From Neurospora tetraspora (taxonomy: Eukaryota > Ascomycota > Sordariomycetes > Sordariales > Sordariaceae): a stretch of DNA of 64,000 nucleotides. Under the pieces are notes generated by a model. It did no database searches. It was given only the letters and a program-made list of their open reading frames with translations, and was not told where the DNA came from. Positions within the stretch are counted from its first letter, which is position 1. Every line of letters begins with the position of its first letter. Made by a program: the position numbers and the translations under genes. The DNA is taken from the NCBI RefSeq assembly GCF_033439725.1, contig NW_026944389.1, forward strand, positions 1,302,001-1,366,000. The letters run 5' to 3'. Below are positions 45,109 to 56,744 of this stretch, piece by piece.

Positions 45109-46761
45109 ATGGACACGGCAACTGACGTACCAAAGAAAAGGAGAGCGCTGCCCTTCAAGCGCACCGTTGCACGCACACCAGTCAACGAGCCACCCCCAAG
45201 CCATGCGCCAGAGAACAATTCTGACGAAGATGACCCTCTCGCCTTCTTTCGGCGATCCAAGGACGTCTTCCCAATGGTCCTGGAGGATCTGCAGCGGGCA
45301 TCATCAGAAGAAAAGGTGAAGCCTTCCGAGTCGCCAAAGGAAGGACATGTCAACAAGAAAAGGAGGGTGTCGTCCAATGCCGAAGGTGACAATGAAGCAC
45401 CTATCGGCGCCAGCTCTTCCAGCGTATCAGCACCAAGCAGAACGTCTGCATCGCGCGTTGACTCGGACGATGATGACTTGATTATGGACGTCAAGGGCAA
45501 AGGCAAAGAGATCGTACGACCCGACAAAGCCCGAGTACCGACTCCAAGAAAGCCGCTTTCAACCACACCACGAAAGTTGGGGACACCATCCAAGAAACGT
45601 TTCGCCTTTAGCGACGACGAAGACGACCACGGAAAGGATGACCTCTACTCCCCGCACTCCAAGCGTCGCAACCCCGACCGCTTCTCTTCAAAACCCACCG
45701 CGCTCGGCCGCAGCACCCGGGCCACTCAGCGCGGCAGCTCGCCGTTGGAAGGCTTCGAGACATCCTTCAACCTCCCCGGCGCCTCCTCCACATCCAAGCG
45801 GAGACCCTTCCAATCCGCCGCCCTCGACTCCGACAACGACTCGGACCTCGAAGTCTCCGAAGTCCGTCCCAAGAAGCGCTCCGCTTCTTTTTCATCCTCC
45901 CCACCACCAGCATCATCCGCAGCCGACCCAGATAATGAAGCCGCCACCGTCGCCGATAAGGCCGACGACGACGATGACTTCGCCAAATGGGTCACCAAAG
46001 CCGCCGCGCTAGAAGCCGACCAGGCCAACTGGACAATCGACGTTCTAGTCACTTCCCGAATGCCGCACACCAAGCCGCTTACTGCGCGGCGACGGATGAA
46101 GCAGGGCCTGAAGCTGATCCTAGACACGTGGATCCGACAGCAGGTGATCAACGGTTGCGAAATCCCAGAAGAGATATTGGGCAAGCTGTTCTTGACGTTT
46201 AAAGGGAACCGAATTTACAGCAACAGCACCATAGCTTCGCTGGGCGTCAAAGTGGATGCGAATGGCGTTTTGCAGCTGCCTCCTGGGGCCATGACTAGTA
46301 GAGAGGCTATGGATGGATATGTCATCCAGGGGAGGAATCCCGGGCTCGTGCTGGAGGTTTGGCACGAGGAGTTTTACGAGGAGGAACTTGCAAAGGAGAA
46401 GAGGCGGAGGGAGAGGGAGTTGGGGCTGATTGATGATGATGAGGAGGAAGATCAGCAAAGCGGAACTGGTGCGTCTGGTGCCAATGGGATGTCGCGAGGT
46501 GGAAGCGAGGCTGCTGAAGTCAAAAAGACCAAGATTAGGGTGGTTCTCAAGGCGAAGGACTTGCAGCCGCTCAAGATTGCGGTCTATGAGGACACGCCGG
46601 TGGGTACCATGGTGCAAGTTTTCCGGAAGCAGAGAGATATTAAGCCGGAGCAGACTGTTGTGATACAGTTTGATGGCGAGGAACTGAGGGAGAACATGCT
46701 CGTTGGAGCGATGGATATTGAGAGGGACGAGACCAACCAGTTCGAGGTCTACATCAAGTGA
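45109..46761 (+). CDS. Rad60/Esc2/NIP45-like protein with SUMO-like domains
   Basis: Single exon, 550 aa, start in strong context (CACCATGG); an upstream in-frame extension to 44977 is leader sequence. The first 300 residues are disordered and charged: KKRRALPFKR, DEDDPLAFFRRSKDVFP, many S/D/E clusters resembling SUMO-interacting and CK2 sites, and KGKGKEI. The first SUMO-like domain is at about 305-385 (NWTIDVLVTSRMPHTKPL). A charged linker DDDEEEDQQ follows, then the C-terminal Rad60-SLD domain at about 475-550 (KIRVVLKAKDLQPLKIAVYE, VVIQFDGEEL). The family acts in the nucleus in genome stability and replication-fork repair together with SUMO pathway proteins. The domain call is firm; the precise orthologue is less so. 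Confidence 0.88.
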   Translation: MDTATDVPKKRRALPFKRTVARTPVNEPPPSHAPENNSDEDDPLAFFRRSKDVFPMVLEDLQRASSEEKVKPSESPKEGHVNKKRRVSSNAEGDNEAPIGASSSSVSAPSRTSASRVDSDDDDLIMDVKGKGKEIVRPDKARVPTPRKPLSTTPRKLGTPSKKRFAFSDDEDDHGKDDLYSPHSKRRNPDRFSSKPTALGRSTRATQRGSSPLEGFETSFNLPGASSTSKRRPFQSAALDSDNDSDLEVSEVRPKKRSASFSSSPPPASSAADPDNEAATVADKADDDDDFAKWVTKAAALEADQANWTIDVLVTSRMPHTKPLTARRRMKQGLKLILDTWIRQQVINGCEIPEEILGKLFLTFKGNRIYSNSTIASLGVKVDANGVLQLPPGAMTSREAMDGYVIQGRNPGLVLEVWHEEFYEEELAKEKRRRERELGLIDDDEEEDQQSGTGASGANGMSRGGSEAAEVKKTKIRVVLKAKDLQPLKIAVYEDTPVGTMVQVFRKQRDIKPEQTVVIQFDGEELRENMLVGAMDIERDETNQFEVYIK

Positions 46762-47777
46762 TATTCGGCCTGAAGCACCTTGCTCTATGTACTTGCTTTG
46801 TGTCTAGTTGCCGTTTGCAGAATATTACCATTTTGGAGGAGTTGGGAGGCGGGATTTTCAGAGTATATCTTTTAACGATGGGACACAACATCACTGGGGA
46901 GTTTCTAAGGATTCGGATCAGATTCGCGTTTGCCAGGTCAACATGGCTTGGGGGCGCGAAGGTATTAGCTATTCATAATGATGCCCATACCTTATTTATG
47001 AAGTCGCTTTCTACTACAATTGCTGCTCTTCACTGTCTCTTGATTAGATAACGTAACTTCTACATGAAACCTCACCGGATATAGGGCACAGAAGACATCT
47101 TTTTTTCGTTTAGCTCCGTGTGATATAATCACAGGGGACACTCAGGATGTGGTTGTTTAGTATTTGTCAGAGAATCATGTAGTAGTAGCCGAATTCACTT
47201 TATCATGTCCGAACTCTTCACTATTTCCTCAAAAGCATTTGTGATCATGGCCTGAAATTCTGCCCCCCCAGGTTATGAAGCCCACTTCTGTCTGATCAGC
47301 AACTCAGTATCTACGAACATTTATGACGTGATTTTCGCTTCACGTTGCTAGACAAAACGCACACGGACTCGCTCTTTTTGTTGTAAAATGCCTTTAATTC
47401 TCTTCTCACTTCGTCCCCCCCGGGTATAGATCATAACCACACATTGAAAAAATCGCAAGGCGGTAGCTCCCCAATATCCCGTCTCCTCTTCCCATTTTTC
47501 CACACACCTTCGTAGATATCTCCAGCATGATTGATTGGATCGTCCATTTCAGATCCTCCAGACTTCAAAACAAAAGCATAAATCGACTCCTGAACGCCAG
47601 AACCCTTTTTAAGTGTAGCTCCCGAAATGCCACCTCCGTTCCCTTATGTGATAAAAAAACCGTCGATTTTTGTTGACTGAACCGTACACCACCCCGCGCG
47701 TGAACCATTCATTAGGTGAAAATAGCGGCAACAGCATTTGACACAAACGATAATTGCCTTCTCGTGAAAGAGAGAGC
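46762..47777. other. Convergent intergenic region
   Basis: 1 kb with no recognisable gene, between the Rad60-like and PNO1 stop codons. Confidence 0.6.
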
Positions 47778-48684
47778 TTAGAATCTCTCCTTTTGCCTCG
47801 AGGCAATGATCCTGAGGTTGTTGTACACCTTGCCGGGCTGGTGACCGAGAATGAGGGAGACGACGGACTCGCGGGCCATGCCAATGTTCTCGAAGGCGCC
47901 GAGGATGTGGACGCGGGAGCCGGCGAGGACGATTCTGGTTTTTGTGGCTGTTTTCCATCTTGTCAGCATCTCTGTGCATTTTCCTCAATTCTCCTCCTCC
48001 AGTAAAACATACCGTTCTCAATCGCAAACTTGGTCTTTCCGTCCTTGCCTGCAATACGACCAATCGCACGTCCCAAAGCATCGGGGCCGAGGGTCTGGCG
48101 GACATCCTTGACGTCGAAGGACTGGATATAGAGCGAATCGAGACGGAGCAGGGCAATGGCGTCGTCAATGTCGAAGCCCATGGCGAAGGCGGAGACGAAA
48201 TCGGCGCCCATCTGCAGGGACTCGGGGGTGGTGGTGTGTCTGCTGGAGCGGAGCTCGACGCGCTTCTCCTTGATGTTCATGCGGACTTGGAGCTTGCAGT
48301 GCTCTACGAGTGGGGGGTAGCTGATTGAAAACAGTCAGTCTTCCTTGCCGCCCAAATATTCACATGTTTCCCGTAGTTTCTCCCTCACATCTTGGTCCAG
48401 TTGGCCTTGAGAGCCGACATGCGGTTTGGCGGGATGCCGATCTTTCTGGTCTCTGCGCGGCGAATGATCTGGACGTCCTGGCCGGGGGCGAAACGGGGGC
48501 GGCCCTCCTCGTCGACAGCCATCTGCACATCTTGGTCGTTGGAAGGGGGAGCGGCGGCGCTGGGATCGGTGAGGTTGGCGGCCTCGTTGACGTCGAGAAT
48601 GAGCTCGTCCTCTTGCTCGGTCTGGATGGGGATCTGGGCGGTGGGAGCCTCGACGGGCTGACGAAGTGCTGTTGGCGCAGGCAT
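47778..48684 (-). CDS. pno1: PNO1/Dim2 KH-domain pre-rRNA processing factor
   Basis: The model is complement(47778..47947, 48013..48320, 48389..48684), 257 aa. Essential 40S biogenesis factor that binds the 3' end of 18S pre-rRNA with the Nob1 nuclease and recruits the Dim1 dimethylase. N-terminal acidic variable part (MPAPTALRQPVEAP), then GRPRFAPGQDVQIIRRAETR, RMSALKANWTKIYPPLVEH, VELRSSRHTTTPESLQ, and the KH core DALGRAIGRIAGKDGKTKFA (GxxG-type loop) and TRIVLAGSRVHILGAFENI, ending ARESVVSLILGHQPGKVYNN and KERF. Length and motifs match fungal PNO1. Both introns are short with correct phases. Confidence 0.96.
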
Positions 48685-49333
48685 ATTGGGCGAGATGTGA
48701 TTATCGGTGGGTGATCGTCAAGGTGTTGAGTCGAGTTGTTTGTAGAAGTCGGCGATAGTATTCTCGGAAATCGGCGAGCCAAGAGGGATGACAGAATCTA
48801 TCGAAGAATTGGCGGAGGAGAGACTGGTGACGGGCGACGGGAAGTGGTGTCGGGATGCTGGGTTGCAGTCGTGAATTACGGAGATCTGGGAGTCGAGGTC
48901 TGCCTTTTGCGCCGTCGGTCTCTTAGAATTTTGTTAGTGTTTATCGGTTTTGATAGCGCAGAGGGGAAATTCTTGACAAAAAGCAGTGGGCCCACAAAAG
49001 AGCGCCAGAGCGAAGCTTATCGATTGGCTGGACGTGGTTAAGGCCGCTAGGACCCTTGCCAATCGCAACGCCCATGCACTAACATTCACTGAGGAATCCC
49101 TGTAATCACAAGGTTAGCGTCATTGACGCACTTTCAGCAGCTTTTTCAAACTCCAGGTTCTTGGTCAGAGCAGCACCACCTATGTCATTCTAAACTCGGC
49201 CACCACCAAGCAACAACATCTTCACCCTCGAGAACCGACCATGGATACGACACCTAGCTGTCGTCACCACCATCGTCGCTGAAAGCAAAAAGAAACAGGG
49301 TCCCTTCCTCCGTCGACAGTATGAATTTCAACA
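48685..49333. other. Divergent promoter of PNO1 and MDM31, with two uORFs for MDM31
   Basis: Head-to-head genes share 650 bp. Upstream of MDM31, ATG 49241 opens a 13-codon uORF (stop 49280-49282), and ATG 49321 opens a 7-codon uORF that overlaps the main start at 49334 in another frame. Whether these lie in the mRNA depends on the unknown transcription start. Confidence 0.5.
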
Positions 49334-51766
49334 ATGTCTTCTAGCGCTACGACGACCCAGCTGGGCCGCCAGTTATGGTCTTCCATACGCGATCCTCACG
49401 TCACCTCGACTCTCTTCACAGCCGCGATACTGCTTCCAACATGTCAGCCATTACTTAGCCGTCACCGCGTTGGCCTCGGCCACTGGAATTTGTTTGGGAC
49501 ACATCAACAATACGGACAACAGCAGAGCACGCGACAATTTACCTCTTCCGCAAGTCGCTTTTTCTCCCCAGCAACAAAGTCGCAAAGACTACACTATCAA
49601 CAGTCACAACCATCCCATAATGTCCGACGAAGCTGTACCTCCGGAGGTCTACTCCTCCTTGGGCTCACCACCAGCCCCTCTCCAACGAGTGCGGTAGAGG
49701 CGTCCGCACTATCCGGCAATGCCGCGCAAAAGGCAAAAATGAGCCACCTGGCTCGGCAGGCTCTGCTCTTGCGAAGGATACGAAACATCACAACCGCAAC
49801 GATATGTATAGCAGGAAAGCGATATCAAAGTTCTGGCAAAGAGACCAAGGGCGACCATGACGAGACCAAGGCCGAAGCCAAGGCTTCTACAACGTCTCCT
49901 CAGCAAAAGTCCGAGCAACCACAGCAACTACCGCATACCGAGACGACTTCCGGTCCTGGTCCCCATCCGACTCCTGAGCATGAATCACTAGCAGATTCCA
50001 TGTCCAAATACCTCCACCTTCCTCACCTCCCCCATCTGCCCCATCGACCAACAAAAGAGGAGCTTCTGGCGGCAGCAAGCGGGTTCTGGTCACGTCTCAA
50101 GGTCCGGTTCAAGTGGTTCTCCATCAGGAGTATGCGCCCCTGGAACGCCGACGAATGGGGAGCGTTTGTCTCTTTCTTCTTGTTCGGTCACCTGGTCTGG
50201 ATTCTTGTGGGAACGACTACCTTCTTCTCCCTCATCATCCTCTTTATCAACACGGTGTTTGCCCAGGAAACGCTGGCCAAGTGGATCGGAGACTACCTGA
50301 CCCAATCTGCTGGACTTACTGTTGTCTTCGAGTCGGCTATTGTGCCCAAGTGGGGAGATGGTGTCATCACTTTCCGCAATGTCTTCGTTTCTCGGAGACC
50401 TGGTCAGCTCAAGTCTTCCGTCAAGAAGGGTTCTTCCGAAGCTGCGGCCGAGGCAGCGGCTGCTAAACAAGCCGCCGAGCAAGAAGGCACTGCCGTGGAA
50501 GAGGACGATGGCAATTACACCCAGTTCGACATCACTATAGACACCGTGAACGTGGCATTGTCATTCCTTAAGTGGTGGAACGGAAAGGGTCTCCTCAAGG
50601 ATGTCGAAATTAAGGGTGTCCGAGGCGTTGTTGACAGGACTTCGGTTGTCTGGGGCAACGAGGACCTCAACCCCCTTGACTTCAGACAAGAACATAACCC
50701 TGGCGACTTTGAACTGGATTACTTCAAGATGGAAGACTTGCTGGTCACCGTCCACCAACCGGGCGGTTTCCGGCCCTTCTCCGTGTCCATCTTCTCCTGC
50801 GAGCTTCCTCAGCTACGGAAACAATGGCTTTTCTACGACTTCCTCTCAGCAAACCATATGTCAGGCTCCTTCGATGGCTCACTTTTCACCATTCATCCCA
50901 GACAGATCCACGGTGTGTCCTCAGCAGACAACGGCCGTCACCACCAAGAAGAGTTCGGTTCTCCCTCGGCCTGGAAGAAATTCTCCAGACTACGGATTGA
51001 TGGACTAAAGATCGACCACCTGAACCGCGGCGTCGAAGGTCCATTCGGTTGGATTTACGAAGGCAACGTGGACATTGTCGCCGACGTCATGTTCCCCTCG
51101 GACCCCGATGAGGGTCTAGGCAAGGTCGTCGCCGAGTTCTACGACAAGATGGAAGAAGCGGTAACCAGCAACCGCTACCTCAAGATCCTAGACGGCAACA
51201 TCTCCCCCAACAGCCGTATCAACACCGACAACACCAACACCAACAGCCCTACCCTCGAAAGCGGGCCAATCCCCGACTCTGCCTCTGTCATGGACCTCAC
51301 CGGCCACCACGACGAGCTCCCCACCTCCGAACAGCACTTTCCCCCCTTGATCCCTCCCGCGACCCCCAAGGAGCCAGCCCCTATCGAAGAAACCCCCTCC
51401 TACCTTGTAATGGACCTTCGAATCCACCTCAACGACGTCCGCGCCGCTGTTCCGTTGTTCAACAACCCGCACATGAGTTACGTCAACCAAGCCCTGGTGC
51501 GGCCCATCGTCGCGTACATCAACGCCAAGCGCACATACATCCCCATCAGCTGCCGGATTGTCAAGCGGCTGACGGACTTTGACGGGGCCTGGACCGTCTG
51601 GGATTGTGGCCTGATGGACGATCTGGGTGCTGAAGTCTACTCGGCTTTTGCAAGGAACGTAGAGGATCAACAAAGTCGGGTGAGGAGATTCAAGCGCGTG
51701 GGACTCTGGACAGTTAGTCTGGTCGTGCATGCGTTGTTAGCAGGCGTGGCGGGGGATTTGGTTTGA
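49334..51766 (+). CDS. mdm31: MDM31/MDM32-family mitochondrial inner membrane protein
   Basis: Single exon, 810 aa. Mdm31/Mdm32 are inner mitochondrial membrane proteins needed for mitochondrial shape, nucleoid maintenance and lipid (phosphatidylethanolamine/cardiolipin) handling. An N-terminal presequence-like region of about 200 residues is Ser/Thr/Arg-rich (TRQFTSSASRFFSPA). A linker SKYLHLPHLPHLPHRPTKEE leads to FKWFSIRSMRPWNADE. Then comes the membrane helix (WGAFVSFFLFGHLVWILVGT), and the large conserved domain PKWGDGVITFRNVFVSRRPG, FDITIDTVNVALSFLKWW, GLLKDVEIKGVRGVVDRTSV, FELDYFKMEDLLVTV and IDHLNRGVEGPFGWIYEG. A C-terminal block (FNNPHMSYVNQALVRPIVAY) precedes a second hydrophobic segment at the end. 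This layout (two membrane segments, intermembrane-space domain) is the family's. Confidence 0.92.
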   Translation: MSSSATTTQLGRQLWSSIRDPHVTSTLFTAAILLPTCQPLLSRHRVGLGHWNLFGTHQQYGQQQSTRQFTSSASRFFSPATKSQRLHYQQSQPSHNVRRSCTSGGLLLLGLTTSPSPTSAVEASALSGNAAQKAKMSHLARQALLLRRIRNITTATICIAGKRYQSSGKETKGDHDETKAEAKASTTSPQQKSEQPQQLPHTETTSGPGPHPTPEHESLADSMSKYLHLPHLPHLPHRPTKEELLAAASGFWSRLKVRFKWFSIRSMRPWNADEWGAFVSFFLFGHLVWILVGTTTFFSLIILFINTVFAQETLAKWIGDYLTQSAGLTVVFESAIVPKWGDGVITFRNVFVSRRPGQLKSSVKKGSSEAAAEAAAAKQAAEQEGTAVEEDDGNYTQFDITIDTVNVALSFLKWWNGKGLLKDVEIKGVRGVVDRTSVVWGNEDLNPLDFRQEHNPGDFELDYFKMEDLLVTVHQPGGFRPFSVSIFSCELPQLRKQWLFYDFLSANHMSGSFDGSLFTIHPRQIHGVSSADNGRHHQEEFGSPSAWKKFSRLRIDGLKIDHLNRGVEGPFGWIYEGNVDIVADVMFPSDPDEGLGKVVAEFYDKMEEAVTSNRYLKILDGNISPNSRINTDNTNTNSPTLESGPIPDSASVMDLTGHHDELPTSEQHFPPLIPPATPKEPAPIEETPSYLVMDLRIHLNDVRAAVPLFNNPHMSYVNQALVRPIVAYINAKRTYIPISCRIVKRLTDFDGAWTVWDCGLMDDLGAEVYSAFARNVEDQQSRVRRFKRVGLWTVSLVVHALLAGVAGDLV

Positions 51767-52795
51767 GCTGTCATTGAATATGACACTCACGATATAGACC
51801 TTTGGCCTGTGTTTACCAGGCGGATAGAGGAGAAGTCCTGTTTGTGACGATACGGAGTTGTACTATCCTTTCTCTCTCTTCTCTACTTTACTGTTGGGGG
51901 TTATCAAACCTTTCCAAGCGGTACTTTACTGTACTATACATACCTACATATATGGCTCTGAAAAAAAAACAGGCGCACGAAGAAACAGGCAGGCAGGCAG
52001 ACAGGTTATGGTTATGGATAGGAGGGAGGGGAGGTGGAACTGTTTACGCTCTTAATGACCCGGACGGAAAGATGATTACTGGCTGGATTCATATAAAGGC
52101 GGGAGGCGGGGTGTTTTGAGTGTACGGGTTTTATTGTTAGTTGATGATGCACATCATCACCACCGGAGTTTTAGTGTTTTTGGTTAGGGTATAACAACAT
52201 TGTTCAAAAAGTTCATATGGTGTTACTGGTTTGGATATCCACTTGTCTTGTGTAAAGTTCCGAGATGGTTACTGGAGTAGGGGTTGAGGATCAAATTCTT
52301 AACAGTGACATCGACAGCATATCTCACACCCATTTAATATGCAATCTAGGCTTTCAGAACGCAATGCTCGCCTTCACTATCGAATGCTCCATAAATCTTC
52401 CCTATGCTATATGGTATCTGCCAATTTTCCCCTCCTCCACCCCATTCGCGACTCGATCACTGCCCCAAGAGGCGTTCGTCCACCTTTTATTTGGCCTGAC
52501 TAATGACGCCCGCTGCTCTCTAACCCATCCAATCCAAGACATCATGCCACTGAACCATGCGTCCGGACGCCGGACGCGCCATGACCGTTGCGCGGGCGTC
52601 GTGGTAGTCTATGCTTCTTTTTTCACGCCATCAAACACACGCAACCGCTACTTCTTGCTTCGCTGAACGCTCCCAGATAGGGATGAGGATTCTACTGGGT
52701 GATAAGGATGGTTCTACATCCTTTTAGGGGGAGAGAGGACTCGAGGCCTCTCTTCCACACGAAGCGGACGATCGTGATTTTTCGGTAGAAGCCTT
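51767..52795. other. Convergent intergenic region
   Basis: Downstream of MDM31 and eIF3j. One 133-codon frame (52265-52666) has no motifs; nothing else seen. Confidence 0.5.
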
Positions 52796-53944
52796 TCACA
52801 TGAAGTCGTCACTAGAAGATGGGTTAGCAATCAAATCCGAGAAAGGTATCTCTCCACTTCAAGGCAACTTACTCTCCGAAAGCATCCTCCTCGTAGGTGT
52901 CGTGAGCCTCAGCCATGGCACCACCACGGCCAACACCAGCGAGCGAGGTCTTGGTCTTGGCAGCCTTGCTCTTTTTGCCACCCTTCTCGGCAGCCTTCTC
53001 CTCCTTGAGCTTCTCGTTGCTGAGAGCAGTCAAGGTGCTAGCAATCTTCTTGATCTCGTCGCTCTTGAGGTCCTTGGCGAGCTGCTTGGCGAACTCCTGG
53101 AGGAAGAGGGTGTAGTGCGGCTTGGGCGAGAGCTTGCCGACCATGGGGCCGAGGGTGGTGCGGAGGGTCTCGAACTGGGTCTTGGTGGTGGGGTTGAAGA
53201 GGGCGAGGGTCGAGATGTCGATGGTGTTGTTGGGGTCCTTGGGGTCGATCTGGACAATGGTGCCCTTGCTGACGACCTTGCGGTCGTTACTGATGCCGAT
53301 GCCGGAAAACAGGTCCTCGGCGTGCTTGAGATCGGACTCCTTCTGCTCGCGGCGGAGGCGCTCGCGGCGCTCGGCCTCGGTCTCCTCCTCCGCATCCGAA
53401 TCCTCGGCCAGCTGGCGGGCGCGCTCGGCCTGGCGCTCGGCGATGCGCTGCGCCTTGGACTTCTTGTTGGCGGCGGCTTCGGCCTCGGCCTTGGCCTTGG
53501 CCTCTTCAGCCTTCTTCGCCTTCTCGCGCTCTACCTCGGAGTCCTCGGCGGCATCCCACGAGTCGAGAACGTCGCTCTCGTTACCCTCCTCATCGTCGAA
53601 GCGGCGGCGGCCGGGGGCAAGGACGGGCGAGTTGGGGGCGGAAGACTCCTCCTCTTCCTCGTCTGTGGTGATGAGGGGTTAGTTAGTCTGGGTTTCGAAT
53701 AAGGTGGTGGCGCAACAGGAAAGTCGACGCGCAAGAGTTGTTTCTTTGGTTGGTTTATATATATATATATGGGCTGCCAGCGCTGGAGGCATATGGCAAT
53801 GTGACGAAGACTATCGCAAGCAGGAGCAGGCATCAGGCAGCCTTGCCACAACCATCGACGGCTACTGTTCGCGGGGTTCGTCTGGCGCAAAGAGGGAAAA
53901 GGCAAGCAGAGCGAGGAAGACTTACCCCACTTCTTTCCAGGCAT
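52796..53944 (-). CDS. hcr1: Translation initiation factor eIF3 subunit j (Hcr1)
   Basis: The model is complement(52796..52811, 52873..53662, 53926..53944), 274 aa. eIF3j is a loosely bound eIF3 subunit that sits in the 40S decoding centre and aids initiation, recycling and 18S maturation. Exon 1 encodes MPGKKWG. Exon 2 opens with DEEEEESSAPNSPVLAPGRR, then the acidic DSWDAAEDSE, a long coiled coil (REKAKKAEEAKAKAEAEAAA), EQKESDLKHAEDLFSGIG, and the core TKTQFETLRTTLGPMVGKLS, PHYTLFLQEFAKQLAKDL and IKKIASTLTALSNEKLKEEK. The last intron (donor GTAAGT, GCTAAC branch, CTAG acceptor) leads to a micro-exon giving the tail DDDFM. If it is retained, translation stops at once after FGE. The 263-bp first intron is long for this window. 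The start lies about 206 bp from a copia LTR. Confidence 0.92.
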
Positions 53945-54150
53945 GTTTGCGATTTGGTAGTGATGATCTAGAAAACCGAACGGGTCTTTGCGACAACGAT
54001 GTCTGGCGAGACGAGGAAAAGTTTGCGTGGTGGTTGTGTCCAACTGCAAAAGAGAAGCCGATCGCTGTCTGAGAAGTCGAAAAAGCGAGCAGGGTTCAGG
54101 CACCTTGTGGTTCAGGTAGTGGGCGAAATAATTGTTAGCGGGGTTGGAGG

Positions 54151-54314
54151 TGTCAGATTCTAGGGTGGCATTCTGGCTAGATGTAGGTTAGATGCCAGAG
54201 TTCCAGCCACCTGATTTAACAGGTCTTGGCAAATATAGGTTACCCCCAGAACCCTCCATACCAGAGCGCTCAAGTTAGACACACAGAATCAATTAATTAC
54301 GAGCAAATCTGACA
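54151..54314 (+). repeat. 5' LTR of the copia element
   Basis: 164 bp, TG...CA ends intact (TGTCAG ... CTGACA). It is the less mutated of the pair and is preceded by target duplication GGAGG. Confidence 0.9.
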
Positions 54315-56479
54315 ATTAACAATCTGATATATAACCTATTAATACAATAATTAGTATATTTAAATAATAAATAATAACCGAATTATAATATCCCTCTCAA
54401 AGCTTACTAAAACGAAAGAAAATGTTGCTTATTTTAAAGATAGTAATAATTAATTATAATAGGAGTTTATATTCTAGTCGAAATATATCCTTAATATCTT
54501 TAAAGACTAGCTTTAAAGAAAAATTAAAAAGACTTTCCGCACTGAAATAGCCTTATCCTAATTACTACCCCTTAATTAAGAAAGTAAAGACCCGTATTAA
54601 TAATATAAAAATAGAGTTCCTATATTTTAACGGCGGTATTAATACCTAATTCGTTATTTATAAAAATGGAACTAACTATAAAGAACCTATTAAATACTAC
54701 GACCGAAATGAAATCGTAATCGACACTTTTATTACCGAGGACGACTCTATTAATAAACAACTTTACAAATTAAAAATTAATTTCTATCCTGATAATAAAA
54801 AAGATTAGAAGGAATCTGTAATTAGTAATAAAGTCGTATATATTTAAATAAAATCGTTAATTAATTATAAATTATAAAATGGAATCATAAAGAAAGAATA
54901 TAATATTAATAAATAGTATTAAAATTTTAAATAAATAATGAACTATCAAACGGTCGACGATTAAATTAAAGTAAAGAAAATATATTATAAGACTGTCGCT
55001 ATCTTTACGGAAGAATCTAAGAATTAAATTAATTAGTTATAAATTTAATCTACTGCTATAAGTAACAGTTAGAATAAGGGAATCGGAAAGATTTTTATTG
55101 TTAGCTTATAGTATTTTAATTTTATTAATGTAATTAAGATTGTTCGCTTGGAATAATATAATAGCGCTTAGAAATTCAATAAAGAAATAGCTGCTAATAC
55201 CTTCAAATATATAAAAGTTTATAAGGATTTTAAATGGTATAGCATCGATAATACCAGTTGTAAGGTCGCTGCTGGAAGAGGAAGAATTTATTGGAATACT
55301 TTTAACGTTAGTGAATAATCTAATATTGAATATAATAGTTAAAAATATAATAATAAAAATTATAATTATATTAAAGATAAGGACGCTCGTTACGAAGGCA
55401 AAAATAACAAGCCTAAGGGTTTTAATACTAAGAAAAGAAAACTCCCGTCGAATAAATTCGAAATTTAATTGTATAAGAAGAGTAATAATATAATATACAA
55501 AACATATTAAAAAGGCCATTATTCTCTTAAAAAATTATTAATATATTAATTTAAATATAAAGTCTTTATATATTAAGTTATACTCCTCTATTAAACGTAT
55601 TATTAAAACTAACTTTGCGAAAAATCTAACGCTTACTAAAAAAATAACTAAATTCTCTAAGAAAGAAGAGCAAATTAAAAAGAAAGAATTAGTGTTAATG
55701 TGATTAATTGAATCGGACTCATAAAGTACCTTTCTAAATTAATAGAATATTTAAAGTTAAAAATAAAATTTAGTTTTTTTAAAAATTTAGTAATATTTAA
55801 TTTAAATAATTTGTTTTATATATTTAATAAAACCATTCATTTTCTTCATTTTCGTTATATTAATTCGGATAATTTTTTGTAAGTTAGTAATATTTAAATA
55901 GAAATTAAAGGGTTTAAGGAAATTAATATTGTTATTAAGGGTAAAAATGGTCTCTTAAAGCTACAGTTAAAGGAAATCGCTTTTTACCTTAATTTTATTA
56001 CTAATTTCGTTTCTTATTTTTAATTATAAAGGTAAAGTTTTTATTAGGATTATTGATTATTAAATAATTATTTAAAGAAGGTTAACAGTTTATTCTTTTA
56101 TTATTTGAATACTATTTATAATTAAATAATTATTGAAATTATCACTCTTTTATTTATTAAAGCTTCGTTTGTAGCGTATTATTATTAAATTAATTTATAT
56201 ATGCGATAATTTTCGAAATAATTGATAGAAGTATAGTATTAGCGGTTCAGTTACTTAAATCCTTAAACATTCAACTATTTATAAAATATTAATAGAATAC
56301 AACTATATAATATATCTTTAATTAAATATAATGTATATAGGATGGTAAAAATAAAATGATAAATTAGCTGCGTTTCGAAAGACCGAAGCTACGGCCTAAA
56401 AAAAGAATTCGCCGTCGACTTCCTCGACTTTAAATTAGAATTTAAAAGATCATATTACTTTCTTCTAATTATTTATCGA

Positions 56480-56744
56480 TATAACGAGTCTACAAGAGTG
56501 TTGCACAGCGAGCAGTCGTGTAAAGTTGAAATACTATATTTGATAAGGAAAGTAGGAAAGGAAGATTGTACTAGAAGGGTGTAGTTGAGATAAGGTTTTA
56601 GGGTGCAGCGTACGGGCTAAGCAGGCTAGGCAGTTGGGTGGGTCTAGCCAACCAGAGGGGGTATATTGGCCTTAGCGCCGGCTAGTTATATACAACTAAT
56701 TTAGTAATAGCGAGTTTAACCCTTGGGCTCTAGCCCTATAATAT
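56480..56744 (-). repeat. LTR of nested element (left)
   Basis: 265 bp, same length as the right copy; transition differences fit RIP. Confidence 0.9.
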
